From NCBI GenBank assembly GCA_037976565.1, contig CP137671.1, forward strand, positions 10,721,669-10,785,668: a DNA stretch of 64,000 nt. The letters run 5' to 3'. The stretch comes from Mesocentrotus franciscanus (lineage: Eukaryota; Echinodermata; Echinoidea; Camarodonta; Strongylocentrotidae). A program made the position numbers and the translations under genes. Positions 25,263 through 37,660 of the stretch are shown one piece after another (position 1 is the first letter of the stretch; each line of letters starts with the position of its first letter). Under the pieces are notes generated by a model. The model saw nothing but the letters and a program-made list of their open reading frames with translations, had not been told where the DNA came from and did not search any database.

Positions 25263-26567
25263 GACAGACATGAGAGGGCGGGAGAAGGTAATTTGGGGAT
25301 GTACATGTATACAAAACAAAATGGGTGGGGGTGTTCCAAGGGTACTGATGTCTTTAATCTTGGAGTTTTGCAAAGGCGTATTAAAGTGGCTTTGCGTTCT
25401 GTAGCATAATTACAAAATCCACCCTACGTGCGTTACAAGGCCATCTGCTTAACTATCAATAATTCAAACGAAAGTAGCTTTGTTGCACACAGTAGGCCTA
25501 TTCTTTCACTACTAACAAGCGACACAGCAATTAAGTTTTTAACCCATACAAGTTTAGCGTCTCCTTTTAGTGATAATTAATTCTAGCCTTTGATCCAGAA
25601 TGCTCTGGAATATAGATTACACCGCAAAAATCGCTCGAAAATACTAGGTCCACTTTGGTTGCAGGAACATTAATTTGGTATCGTTAATGAGCAAGAGCGA
25701 TTCCATCGACAAAAATCATTGAAGTCTCTAAATTGGCAACGTGGGACGGAATTTTGCTTGTCCAAGATTTTTGCGAATTCGATGCCCCCTACCTTTATAA
25801 AATCTTTGATCCACATCTTAAGGTAATATCCAAGGGCCTCGCTATAGACCAGTTTTAATTGGGGGGAGGGGAGGGGGAGGTCAGACGTACAAGTTCAATG
25901 AAAATTTCGAACAACCATATCTGACATTTTTTCCCCTTATAGTTTGACCATGACAAGCAGAAATTTTCCGAACAAAGAAACAAAACATAAGGGAATGGGT
26001 GTCATAACGTAGCCCTCTGGCTACGCCCATGCTAATGTTCAAGAAAAAACATGTTTGATTGAGTTTACACGCAGCAAACTTACTCACTTGAAGCAATAAC
26101 AACTGCTTATATGTATTTTGTTCAGTGAAATACGGACTTTATACTGGCATAACAGTAACAATAGCATTGACAAAAACAAATAAATGTATGCTACATCAAA
26201 ATTTCTCATATTTAGAGTCTGCGACATTGAATAAACCGATACAGAATAGAATCATTGAATAGAATCATTGAATTGAACCAGACCCACATTCCAGTGTCAA
26301 TCATGTCAATAGAAATACATGTATGCAAAACCAGTGGTTGTAGAAAATACATTGTGGGGGAAATGGGAACACGTTTGTAAAAATGATAGTTGGTCATGAT
26401 TTGTATGATTTGTATATCTGAATAATATTAATCACAAAAGTACACTAGATTAAGAGCGGTTCTGTATGGTCTTGGGAGCGGGGGGGGGGAGGAGGGGCAC
26501 TCGGTCTTAACCGGCGAAGAAAATGCGAATTAAGAAGCCCACCGATCAAAGAGATGTACCACCCCCC

Positions 26568-26818
26568 CCCCTCTCTCTCTCTCTCTCTTTCCTTTTTCTA
26601 TCTGTATATAGCTCTCTCTCTCTTTCTCTCTCACTCTCTCTCCCTCTCTCTTCATCCCTCTCTTTCTCTCCCTCTCTCTTCATCCCTCTCTTTCTCTCCC
26701 TCTCTCTCACACCCTCACTCTCTCTCTCACACACACACGCACACGCACCCTCTCTCACCCTCACGCACTCAGACAGACACACACACACACACACACTCTC
26801 TCTCTCTCTCTCTCTTCG
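26568..26818. repeat. CT and CA microsatellites
   Basis: CTCTCT and CACACA tracts interleaved with CCCTCTCTCTTCATCCCTCT units. Confidence 0.9.
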
Positions 26819-27082
26819 TTTGGGGAGCACATGCCCATGCAGTGCCCCCTTACCTCCGAAAGGCTACATCACTGACTGTATATTTTGAACCCAACAGACT
26901 GTCTTGCACATCCTAAAATTTCCCATAATGGCACACAGACATTGTTCGCACCTTCTCCTAAATGACCCTGACTCCCATGCATCTACAACGCCCCTGTCTA
27001 AACACAAATTTACCAACCCCGAGTAAACATTGATCCAATAGAGGCCCTAACCTAATATTCTATGGATGGATCTTGTGGGACG

Positions 27083-27210
27083 CCTCAGTCACACCGCCGA
27101 ACCGACTCGACACCGACTCAAAAGCCGACCGATTCTTGCCCATTCGCCGTAATGCAATTTTTTGTTCGGTCTGGGCATCGTATAAGAACAAGCTCACCGA
27201 CCGACATCCA
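27083..27210 (+). mobile_element. CTCAGTCACACCG MITE fragment
   Basis: CCTCAGTCACACCGCCGAACC and AAAGCCGACCGATTCTTG match 23176-23304. The right end is divergent. Confidence 0.45.
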
Positions 27211-27252
27211 ATTGAAACTCGTGTTAAATTTTATACACACATTTCAATGTAG

Positions 27253-27649
27253 AGGTGTCGTAGTTGAATGGTTTAAGTACTTGACTTGAAATGCAAGGGT
27301 CGTGGGTTCGATCTCCGACACGGCACTAATGTATTTGGCAAGGCATTAATCCACGTTTGCCACTCCATACACAGGAGAGAAATGGGGACCTGGTAGGATG
27401 ACGAAAGCCTTTGTGTTAGTAATTGTCATATGCCCTTACGGTGACCATATGATAGGAATGGTTTAAGTACTTGACTTGAAATGCAAGGGTCGTGGGTTCG
27501 ATCTCCGACACGGCACTAATGTATTTGGCAAGGCATTAATCTACGTTTGCCACTCCATACACAGGAGAGAAATGGGGACCTGGTAGGATGACGAAAGCCT
27601 TTGTGTTAGTAATTGTCATATGCCCTTACGGTGACCATATGATAGGAAT
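27253..27649 (+). mobile_element. tRNA-Ser-like SINE, body duplicated in tandem
   Basis: TTGAATGGTTTAAGTACTTGACTTGAAATGC and GTGGGTTCGATCTCCGACAC form a tRNA-Ser(TGA)-like head. The body has TTTGGCAAGGCATTAAT and TTTGCCACTCC. The unit from 27271 repeats at 27461 (period 190 bp) with almost no differences. Confidence 0.75.
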
Positions 27650-27767
27650 ACTCCCCATGGGGTGGAGATGGTGCACATTGTGCGTCAATGACTCCGATGA
27701 CCGGGGTAATGATATAAGTATATAAGGCTCTTACAGACGGCATTTCGTATGAAGCGCTATATATAAA

Positions 27768-28015
27768 TCCAGGGGAGTGTTTCACAAAGACTAAGATCGA
27801 CTTTAAGTTGGACATTCATGCCACTGTTTGCTCTCACCATTTACTGGCTTTGGTCTCAAAGGACGTACAAATCATGGTCAAAAATCTACAGAATTTACAT
27901 TTTTTTATAATATTATCTAAAGATCATAATGGTGAGAGCAAACAGTGGCATGAAATGCCTGTCATAGTTAAGTGCAACTTAAAGTCGATCTTATTCGTTG
28001 TGAAACACTCCCCAG
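27768..28015. mobile_element. Foldback made of two inverted copies of repeat C
   Basis: 27768-27900 is the inverse of the 11969-12117 repeat, and 27929-28015 is a direct copy. Together they form a hairpin with arms of about 80 bp. Confidence 0.7.
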
Positions 28016-28239
28016 ATTATTATTCAATGGGTTGTCGACGAACTTGTACTTACGATGGTTTCATGAAACGATGCCCTATAGTGTTGGTCTCGTTCGTGTG
28101 ACTGGGGTATGAAAGGCAACATGGTTGATTCTGTCGTAAGTCAATAAGCCTTGGTATGCCATTGTGAATAAATTTGCATATGCAGACACAGGGAAAATCA
28201 ACAATGGCAGGTCTAAGTTAGCTCAAGATACATACAAAA

Positions 28240-28570
28240 AGTATTTAAGGGCGTTTATGCCCGTGATCTTATTTTTAAACCACTTGAACCAAAACAATAT
28301 CATACCCTCAAAGCAAGCAGAAAAAGAGTATGATTAATAAACTCAATTTCAGTTTTTGCTGTTGAATTGAAGTATTTATCCCCATATAGGTACTGGCATT
28401 TATTTATGGGCGTTTATGGGCGTGATGTTATTATATTTTCTAAAAACTTGAACAAAAACAATATCTGAATCATACATCCCAACCAAGCAGAAAAAGAGTA
28501 TGATTATTAAACTCACTTTCACGGGTTTTTGTTGAATTACAGTATTTACCCCTTATTGGTACTGGCTTTT
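28240..28570 (+). repeat. Tandem duplication (GGGCGTTTATG... unit)
   Basis: The stretch around 28245-28395 and that around 28405-28570 share GGGCGTTTATG, AACTTGAAC.AAAACAATATC and AGCAGAAAAAGAGTATGATTA in order. Confidence 0.6.
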
Positions 28571-28857
28571 ATTTAAAAGATATGTTTTTAAGGATTTTCA
28601 AGGAGTACGTCGTTTCTAACTGCATCAATAGTAATATAAACCATTTAGCTAATTTAGCTGTTTATATTCAGATAAATAGACAATTATCCTCTGTAGCAAT
28701 CAAATTCATTGTTAGTTTGATGTACTTAAAAATAAAATTCAGTTTCTTGGATGCACACGGCACATTGGCAAGTTTTGAGAACAGAAAAGAAATGGCCCTT
28801 TATTTTCTTCATTTTTATCTTGATCAATCAGTCATTATCACCGTTATCGGCATCACT

Positions 28858-29664
28858 ATCGTCATTATTATCACTTTTACTATGATTATCATAATTATCA
28901 CCATCATCATCACCACCATCGTCATTATCATCACCGTTACTATGATAATCATCATTATCACCATCATCACCATCACCATCGTCATTATCATCACCGTTAC
29001 TATGATAACCATCATTATCACCATCATCATCATCACCATCGTCATTATCATCACCGTTACTATGATAATCATCATTATCACCATCATCATCATCACCATC
29101 GTCATTATCATCACCGTTACTATGATAATCATCATTATCACCATCATCACCACCATCGTCATTATCATCACCGTTACTATGATAACCATCATCATCATCA
29201 CCATCGTCATTATCATCACCGTTACCATGATGATCATCATTATCACCATCATCATCATCATTACCATCACCATTACTATTATAATCATCATTATCACCAT
29301 CATCATCACCATCGTCATTATCATCACCGTTACCATGATAATCATCATTATCACCATCATCATCATCACCATCTTCATTATCATCACCGTTACTATGATA
29401 ATCATTATTATTACCATCATCATCATCATCACCATCGTCATTATCATCACCGTTACAATGATAATCATCATTATCACCATCATCATCATCTTCATCACCA
29501 TCGCCATTATCATCACCGTTACTATGATAATCCACATTCACATCATCACCATCACCATCACCATTAGTATGATAATCATCATTATTACCATCACCATCAT
29601 CACCATCGTCATTATCATCACCGTTACCATAATAATCATCATTATCACCATCATCCTCATCAAT
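28858..29664 (+). repeat. 60-bp higher-order minisatellite built of triplets
   Basis: Units begin GTCATTATCATCACCGTTAC and run about 60 bp, with exact 60-bp spacing from 28921 to 29101 and shorter 57-48 bp variants after that, about a dozen in all. All lengths are multiples of 3, so frames stay open on both strands (hydrophobic on plus, Asp/Asn-rich on minus). No gene is inferred. Confidence 0.9.
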
Positions 29665-29959
29665 ATTTCATTTATCACTCTAAAATACCACAGAAAGATG
29701 TCGTTACCTATCCTTTTTTAACATCACCACCGTCACTGACATCACATTATCATAAACCTCATCATCGTCATCATCCTTTTCCATCCCATTACCTTAATCA
29801 TCTTCATGTCCTTCCTGCTAATCATCATCAATTATAATTGATGAGTCTAAAATTGCTAGATGTACATAACTCACACAATGTTGCTATGATTGTTATCTAT
29901 TGAAACCAAGACCTTATCCTAGGGGAGGGTACTGATATTAAATTGGATATTTGAGATAT

Positions 29960-29961
<2 letters not shown>

Positions 29962-30002
<41 letters not shown>
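29962..30002. repeat. TA microsatellite
   Basis: About twenty TA dinucleotides. Confidence 0.95.
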
Positions 30003-30004
<2 letters not shown>

Positions 30005-32382
30005 CAAAAGCATTTTTTGTAAAGAGAAAACAAAATAAAGAGGACAGACAAAAATTAAACATGAAAGCCTTTTCCTTGACAAAACCCATTCGAAATTTAA
30101 TGATCAATTTCTTATAAGGTCACTTTGGAAAATAGCGAAAAATAATATGAATACAATACATCAAATTTCTCAAAATATTACAAAACATCAATATTGCAAT
30201 TTAAAAAAATAATATTGAGAACTAACCAAATAGAACACGTACAAATATACCAAATGCTTATTCCAAGCTAAACGTATCATTGTATCATTATACACATATG
30301 CAAAAAAAGCTACATAACATAATGCAAAAATAGGTGTTGCATTTTATGGTATGAACACCTCTATCCTTTCCGGCGAGGATTTTTTTGAAGGTAAATAAAC
30401 AGAAATAAGTTCAAACTCGCGTCCTCTGAAAGAATTTGATAAAATCTCTGATAATCAAACTTCAGCATTCTACATTCTAAAACGAAAACGATAACATGTT
30501 TCGGTGCAGCAAATGAATAAGCAAATTAAACCCACAAAGCTATGCTTAGTCAAAACATTTTGATTGTTTATCTCGCACGATATGAAGTATACATACAACC
30601 TTTTCATTTTAACTATAATTCTAAGTACATCAGAATCTATCCAACAATCAACATTTCTTGAAAAATATATTTCATATGGTATCACCTGATTGTCAAGCAA
30701 ATTAAGATTTAAGCGTGTTGATAAATAGAGACTAAAATGAATCCGACAGTGTTCGGCACCAGTAATCATGATAATAACATTTCAAACTTCTTAGAAGGTG
30801 TTTGATGTGCATACATACGCTTTACCAATGTCGAATGGTCATTCGTATATGATATCATTTCGCAAATCATATATACATGTCTGATGACTGTAAAAGCAGT
30901 CATTTAGAATTTCACTTTGTATATCGTCAACAAAAATTTTTGTCCACGATTCAGTCTCTTCCGACGCCGTAACAACCCATTAACAGATGAAGCATGTTAA
31001 GAGTTGAAGCAACTGAAAAACGATAAATTAAATTAAAATTAAAGGACGAACGTTGTCAAAGCTTCATTCAGCTTTCAAAAGGAAGATATCATCACTTATC
31101 GTAAACTGATTGAAAAATGACGCATTCTTAACAAAACATTAATTGAATCGAATCATCCCGGATTCTTGCATCTATTATAAGTTACGAATTATTGATGATA
31201 ACATTACATTTTGAAGATTCATTTAAAGGCACTTGTAACCGACAGCACAGGCGACCAATAAGACCGTAAAATCTTGTGAATGGAAGACAACGAATTGATT
31301 GAAGGTTGGTACAGGTGTCAAATCGATCTAAAACATACAGTTTTAGCTTTCTGACGTACTATATTCAAATCTACGACGGATGTGCATAACTGGATCAGAA
31401 AACCTCACCTTAGGCAATCATTTTCACTAGTTTTTTAAAGCAAGTTTTTTTAAACAAGCTTTTCATCAGCATAAGTAGATAACAACCAACAAAGGAACTA
31501 TGGAATTTTTGAATTAGCATGATTACTTAGGGGACATGATTAAATCTTGCACCCTTATCCAAATAGACGAAATGCTTTTTATTCAAACTTACATACCTTA
31601 ATGTATTCAGAGTATTCTAAAACAAGGTTTGGCAATTTTAACAGAAAACAACTATGTACTTTGCCTTGAACTTTTCCATTCACATTAAGCCCAACCCACA
31701 AATAATATGTCTCTTACATCATCGTTTCCCACTCAAAGACACAGTTAATTAATTGACTCTATTGTGCCATGCCCCAACGCATTTTCATTGCCTCGTGTAC
31801 CCCAACCCTGCTGCTATGTAACAAAGTGCAAACATATCTCAATTCTTCGGGTGAAATTTTCGCATGATTACATTATACCTGCTAAATAACAGAGAACAAA
31901 TATGAATGTATATTCAGAGAAAATATGTCATTCCTTAGCCACACCTATAACCCATTCGCTTTTGGGCTATTTGAGGTAAATTATGTGATTTTTGTTCGGT
32001 CCGGCGTCAGTCTCGTTCGTGTGACAGGGGGATAATTACTTCGAAATGCATCCTCTTTTAATGCAAGATTGCTGTTATTGAAATGTATATAAACTCCATC
32101 ATTACTTTCAGATAAACAAAATAAATTTGACTTGTTTACATAAGAAACGTCTCTTGATATCATTGTTTGCCACTTCCTGGTAAAACAAAGTAAAAATCTT
32201 ACATCTTTCGGCAAAAAGAATCATCAAATAACTAAAAAAGAGATTGTCAGTACAATCTGTTACTTGCTATGAGATTATGTAAGTAAATTTGAACCAAGGG
32301 AAGATATCATACTGTACTTTTTAATTGTTGTAAATAATTTTTTTTTAAATTCTTGTAATTGAAAATTAAAAGCCAGAAAAAT
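30003..32382. other. AT-rich gene-free stretch
   Basis: Only a fragment of the GTGTGAC hairpin family near 31995-32035 stands out. No exon, RNA or element recognised. Confidence 0.45.
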
Positions 32383-32711
32383 CTTGGAACCAGCGGAATT
32401 TGAACCTGCCATCTACTGCTTGCCGGGCAGCTGCTATTCCACCAGGCAATCATTGGTCCATGTCACAGTCACGATGAACTGGAAACAAATACATCAGCTC
32501 TCCTGACTCATTCTGACTTATTAATCTTCATCAGTCCGCCATTATGACAATAGCTTCCTGGGAGAAGTTTCAATTGCTGTAAATAATTACACCCAGTAAT
32601 TAAAGATCGCATTCTCGATCTTTTAATTGAAAACAAAATAATACAGAAAATATGTGTTTACTGGGTACAAGCCAAACATTTCTTTACAATTGAAACTTCT
32701 TCCAGGAAACC
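32383..32711. mobile_element. tRNA-like relic plus adjacent foldback
   Basis: The minus strand of 32383-32460 has CCTGGTGGAATAGCAGC and CAGGTTCAAATTCCGCTGG at tRNA spacing but poor stems. 32556-32711 has inverted ends TCCTGGGAGAAGTTTCAATTG and CAATTGAAACTTCTTCCAGGA. Confidence 0.45.
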
Positions 32712-33669
32712 TAACATTCAAATACTGTACTTTTTAGCTGAACAGATTAAAATAGGTGAAATTATAAGGCTACAGTGAGCTTTCAACATACTTAGGAAAC
32801 CATTTCGACAAAATAATGATTTATCTGCCTCTGTGCTTGCGCTTGAATAATCACGTGCAATATCGAATTGAATGCGCAAAACATGAAACATTGCATGTTG
32901 TCAAACTGATCGTTATCAATTATCAAACTCTTCGAAAAAAAATAAAATCTCTCCCTGAAATCACCACTAGGAACAACCTCTTTTCATCAAAACATGTTCG
33001 CATTTCAGAAAATGATATTATACATGTATCTTGGCAACATGAAGTAAAGTTGGTGTGTTTTCGTTGGTATAAATACATGATTGTACCAACGCCATGACAG
33101 TAGGAGACCTGCTATTCCTCAAATGTACATTTACCCCCGATGGTATTTGTTATGTTGTGATTTTAAAAGTAAATAACAATTGTAAAAATATCTACTGAAT
33201 CAAACCATTATATAACAATCCAATCACCTTTGATCGAGCGGACATACTTTCTTAATATATTTGAACACCTTTTGTTCGCAAGAGATAATACAAGATGGTA
33301 TACAACATAGGGAATGTCTACTAAATTTATAAAAATCTAATCAACTGCTATTGAATGTTTTAACTAAACACCTTATAAAACAAATTTTTTCAAAATAGTT
33401 ATATAACAAAGTACTAGCAAGGAATGTCTGCAGAATCAAATCAATCTAATAAACTGTTGTTGAATGAACATGGTCATTAAGCATCCTGTTAACATCTTTT
33501 TGTGTGTTTCAAAATAAAAAATAGTGGTACAAAGGAAAGACTCCTGAATAAAAATTATCCTGAATGACAACTGCAATAGAATAGATATGGTTATGGTTAT
33601 TGAATATCTGGTACAAAGTCTTGTTTTAAATGAGAAACAGCAGTGGTACAAAATTGAATTACATTAAAG
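32712..33669. other. 3' flank of gene 3, nothing recognised
   Basis: AT-rich. No convincing AATAAA on the minus strand close to the gene 3 stop. Confidence 0.4.
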
Positions 33670-35273
33670 CTAATCATCTTCGATTGATGGGATGGGCTGA
33701 GGAGGATCCAGATCAAGAGGTGGAGGAGGATCCAGATCAAGAGGAGGATCCAGATCAAGAGGTGGTGGAGGAGGAGGAGGAGAGGGTGGCGATGCGAATC
33801 CATTCATCTCATCAGGTTTGAATGTTGATAACCTCTTCTCCCCCATCAGATGCTCATCCTCGACCATGGGGGGAAACATCTCATCCGCATCGGGCGTCAT
33901 GTAGCCGTCGTTGTACTCGCCTGTCTCGTGGTCGTTGAACTCGGTTGTGGGTTCGGACGCCGGCAGAGGAGGAGGATAAACCGTGTAGTCGTTGAGCGGG
34001 ATATCACTGAAACCGTCGGCATCGTTGTTGATTGGGCGAGGATCCGTGCCATTCAGGCCGTTAGGCTTGAACACGGACGCTGATCGAGATTCGTTGACGT
34101 CGTACCCAGCAGCCTTGCTGTCGCCGATATCGGGTTGGTCTTCGACTGCCTTTGGCTTGCAACCGTTGCAGAAGCAGTAGCAACAGAAAAGTGACAGAAG
34201 TAGAACCACAAGACAAGCAAGGATCAGTACCACCATCAGCAGCCAAATGGGAAGTATGGGCGTGAGTTCGATCTCGAGTGTCGATGTCGTGCTCCCCATT
34301 GCATTCGTAGCAGAGCAGTTGATGCTTTTTCCGACATCGGAACGTTGCGAGATTCGGATCACTGCTTCAATAACCCCTGCTTCTATAAGCGTGGTCGCGA
34401 TCAGCATACCGGGATCGGAGAAACTCAGCTGGGGGATGTTTGTCATTAAGGCGGGGTAAGCGGTAGCCGTGCACCTGATCGTGGCGTTCTTCGTCTCGAG
34501 ATAGTGGACGTCGAGTCGAGGACCGAAGGTGATGATGGGAAAATGCCTTACGATGATCATCGCCGATCCCGAGGGGACTGGACAAGTAAGATCGGCATTC
34601 AGGCTCGGGTGCGTGAGCGAACAAGCCAACCGGGACTCGTGATCGTCTGCTGTCACCGTGTACGAACTCGATGTCGCGGTTATTGACGGCGACGTATTAA
34701 CCTGCGTGTCGAAATCAACATCGACCATGGTTTGATCCGAACGCAGCAAGCTCCATTTTAATTCCCAAGGGGTCTACCCCCACTCGACTGGCACCTGTGG
34801 TTTCCAAGCTCATCTCCCTCATCCAACACGATCTCATCGGCAGTTGCGCTCAAACAAACAGGAACAGGTGGCGCGACGGCAGGATTGACGACGCTCAACA
34901 TGGCACCCGCTTCGTAGTTGGACCCACCACCTTGGGGATCAACCAGGCAATCGTACTGAAAGGCGTCGTCGAGGGTAACGTTCTTGATCCTCAGGTTGTA
35001 ATAGCCCTGTAATGCGTTCCCGAATATCTCGTACTTCTGGATAGCCGGGTTCCTGTTTACATTTGGTCCTATCGCGATGGACCGGTTCACGATCCAGTAG
35101 ACGACCAGTGCTTGGCCTGCTCGGACCTTACAGTAGAATACTGCGTCCGTCCCCTCGGCTGCCTGGGAGTTAACAGGCCCCATCACGATAGGATCGACCT
35201 GCTGAAGACTGGGATGGACTAGACAAAGCACCAAGACCAAAATATGGCACAATAATCCACACCGAGACGCCAT
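33670..35273 (-). CDS. IgSF receptor gene 3: three Ig domains, transmembrane segment, proline-rich tail; one frame break
   Basis: Single uninterrupted reading unit. I chose the ATG at 35273 (AAAATGG) rather than upstream in-frame TTG codons because a signal peptide follows directly. Ig1 has Cys in VFYC and QYDC and KYEIFG...YYNLRI. Ig2 has Cys in VPVC, HRC, RLAC and DLTC, and is split by a -1 frame break near 34769. Ig3 has TIRC and INC. A hydrophobic segment (ILPIWLLMVVLILACLVVLL) is followed by a Cys-rich juxtamembrane stretch. The tail carries NDYTVY and NDGYMTP tyrosines and ends with repeated PPLDLD units, a possible SH3/WW/EVH1 ligand. With one extra C the protein would be about 534 residues. 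Stop TAG at 33672-33670. Probably a type I receptor of the same family as genes 1, 2 and 4. Confidence 0.82.
33690..33785 (-). repeat. In-frame coding minisatellite (PPLDLD units) in gene 3
   Basis: Repeated GATCTGGATCC/GATCCAGATCAAGAGG-type units encode three LDLD blocks separated by proline runs. The length is likely to vary between alleles because the units are nearly identical. Confidence 0.7.
34758..34775 (-). other. Frame break in gene 3
   Basis: The upstream frame ends at a TAA (34760-34758) just after CQSSGGR. The downstream frame resumes with WELKW, the expected C strand with its core Trp. One added C in the CCCC at 34772-34769 restores a typical C...GGRPPWELKW Ig pattern; an added G in the preceding G run would instead expose a TAG. 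Confidence 0.75.
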
Positions 35274-36810
35274 TTTATCTTCCCAACTTACGTTAAGTTG
35301 CGTTACCAATGCTGGCGCCAGAGGTTCAAATCACCGATGACGTCGCTGTGGCTTCTAATTGCCTACCAAAAGTACCACCAAGCATACGTATGTCTGCTGT
35401 GTAAGAAAATCAGTCATTATCCATGGAGAAAATGTGAATCAAATATGATTTAAGTCGAATAGAAAACAACTCCCTGTCTGTGCAATATGGCGGTGGCATG
35501 CAACCTTACCCTTAAAGAAAAGGCCAGGTATCTCAACTGTTTACTTAAAGATGAATAACCAAACACGTTCCCACCTCTTTGCCCCATAGAAACTCATTCC
35601 ATAGGAATGGGAAGCGAACAAGTTTGGGGAAATAAAAGACACCCGGGTGCGGTCCTTGTCAAAAATCACTCTTGCTCATCATACTTTTGAATAAGAACAA
35701 ACCATTCGATGAGAGGGGGTTCCCTTCGAGTCTACACCCTCCAGCGCTAGATTCATAACTGATAGCAGCGGTTTTTTCCATCCTCGCTTCAAGTTCTAAA
35801 TCTATTTTTCGACCAGTTACCATATATATATTAACTACGCGGCTGTCTTTACACTTATAGTCAGCACAGCTAGTGGATGTATATTACAATGACTTTCAAC
35901 CAAGCGTGACATTTCACAACTCTCACAACAGCTGATCGATAACAAATTTCACTCGCTATACCGACGTGCAATAACATCCCCTTTTTAAAATGGTTATGTC
36001 TTCTGTATATTGGTTGTGACGACACATACCTCTCATGCTTGAGGCCAAATTGACAAACCCAGTTCATGTATGTAAATTGCAACCGAGCGGGGGGGGGGAA
36101 TATTTAAGGCGACAATAGGAAGAGGGCAAAGAGAGAGAGATTTTTTCTTCTTTTTTTTACGTAGACAATAGGGAACGCTCCCATCATTAGTAGGTATGTC
36201 GTTATATGAAGCTAGCCAGGCGAGAATTTCAACTTCCGTGTTTATATTAAGGTTACAATATAGGGCAGATTTCTTTTGCTATGGACCGTCTCTTAAACTG
36301 AGACTTGCATATTACAAATCATATGCGGTGGCGTAGCTACAGGGGAACAGGGCACATGTCTCCCCTTCCAATCGAGTGGTTAAGAAAGGGGAGAAAAGAG
36401 AGAAAGATAAAGGGAGAACGGGGAAAGGACGAGAAAAAGAAGATGCCTGAACCACCTTTCTCCCGCAACCACCCCCTATTCAGTAGCCATCTTGTAAATT
36501 CTCATTTCAATTTTCATTCTTATTTCCGAGTAAGTCCGATGCCCCCCCCCCAATCGTTCCGATGGATGGACTTATGCTTCACTGTATAGATGTGTGTTGT
36601 ATATCAACACTCGCTCTGTTACAAAACATCTCGAGTATGGAAATTGTCAGCGCTTTGACTATACAAAGTAGATTGATAGATTATGCCTCGGGTTTATTCA
36701 AGTCAAGTTTAAGATGATAAATAAAGTGGACATGGAGCGGAATATTTCAATTACAAAAATTCAATTTGTATTTTCGCTCTTATTTCCGAAGTGAGTTCAA
36801 CAGAAAGTTG
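35274..36810. other. Upstream flank of gene 3, no gene seen
   Basis: CTTAAC|gtaagt just upstream of the gene 3 ATG (near 35285-35295) could be a 5' UTR donor-like coincidence. Otherwise unrecognised sequence. Confidence 0.35.
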
Positions 36811-37177
36811 AGTTCTGGGAAAGGTTAAAAATGATTTGTGAGCTTTTCCATTCTTTTTATTTCAGTTTGGAAGAACATCATAGAAAAGGTGTCCCCTGTT
36901 AAGAATGGCAATTTCAAATGACATCATTGTCAAGGCATGAAAACTAACATCTATTGGTTGTGGGCCACACTTTCATGCAACATGTTTGTTACTCCCATAG
37001 ACACATTTTTGTGTAGTGTCTATGACTTTTAGCAAAACTGGGTCAATTTCTTATCATTGTGACGATTCTAAAACCTCACTGTATACACCAATAGAATACT
37101 TATCCGCTACATGATCAGCCTCTCCCAATTAAATGGCTTTTATACAGTTTCTGTCACACTTCAATTGCATGACCAGG
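36811..37177 (+). repeat. Dispersed repeat F, copy 1
   Basis: Shares TTCTG.GAAAGGT, TTTGTGAGCTTT, GGTTGTGG.CCACA, CAATTTCTTATCATT and TCA..GTATACACCA in order with 60047-60406. Confidence 0.75.
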
Positions 37178-37267
37178 GCCCTGTTTCATAATAACAAGTT
37201 ACAATAACTGTTATAAGCTACTGAAATCGTGGCATCTGATTGACTGAGAGCATGAAACAGGGCCCTG
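37174..37267. mobile_element. Short foldback (AGGGCCCTGTTTCAT)
   Basis: AGGGCCCTGTTTCAT at the left is exactly inverted as ATGAAACAGGGCCCT at the right. Confidence 0.7.
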
Positions 37268-37499
37268 AACTCTACTATATCTTTAAGGAAACGCACGCAG
37301 AAAACAAAGAAATGCTCAAGAAACAAATTAGTCCTTTAACATGCTAAACGAAATTTCTTTTTGCCCAAACTTTTCAATATGTTCGAATAGTTTATGATAA
37401 AATCATTCACAATCCAAGAATTTTAATTTCTAAACTAAAAATGTTAATCTATACCTTTTAAGAATATCAAACAACTTTCAAACTGTTGTGTTGTGATTT

Positions 37500-37660
37500 A
37501 TCAAGAGGTTGATGGTTCGAATCCCTGTCTGATGGTTATGTCTCTAGAGTAATAGCATGTTATCTGAAATTGTCTCCCTCGACCCAGGTGCAAAATGGGT
37601 CCCGAGCTTAATGAATGGTGCTCAAGCGGGGTAAATTAATTACGCAGCCCGGCCTCATCT
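37500..37660 (+). mobile_element. Degenerate SINE fragment
   Basis: GGTTCGAATCCC followed by TCGACCCAGGTGCAAAATGGG, the order seen in the better SINE copies. Confidence 0.4.

Noticed and set aside
28858..29664. CRISPR-like regular array
   Set aside because: The spacing is regular, but the intervals are the same triplet sequence, not unique spacers, and the genome is eukaryotic.
28582..29721. 379-codon open frame on plus and 237-codon frames on minus
   Set aside because: They lie within the 60-bp minisatellite. The frames are open only because all units are multiples of three, with Ile/Thr or Asp/Asn monotony.
32383..32460. Functional tRNA-Gly gene
   Set aside because: The arms mismatch and it adjoins a foldback; more likely a tRNA-derived relic.
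17675..34784. Programmed -1 ribosomal frameshifting in genes 2 and 3
   Set aside because: Neither site has an X XXY YYZ slippery heptamer. A one-base homopolymer change is simpler.
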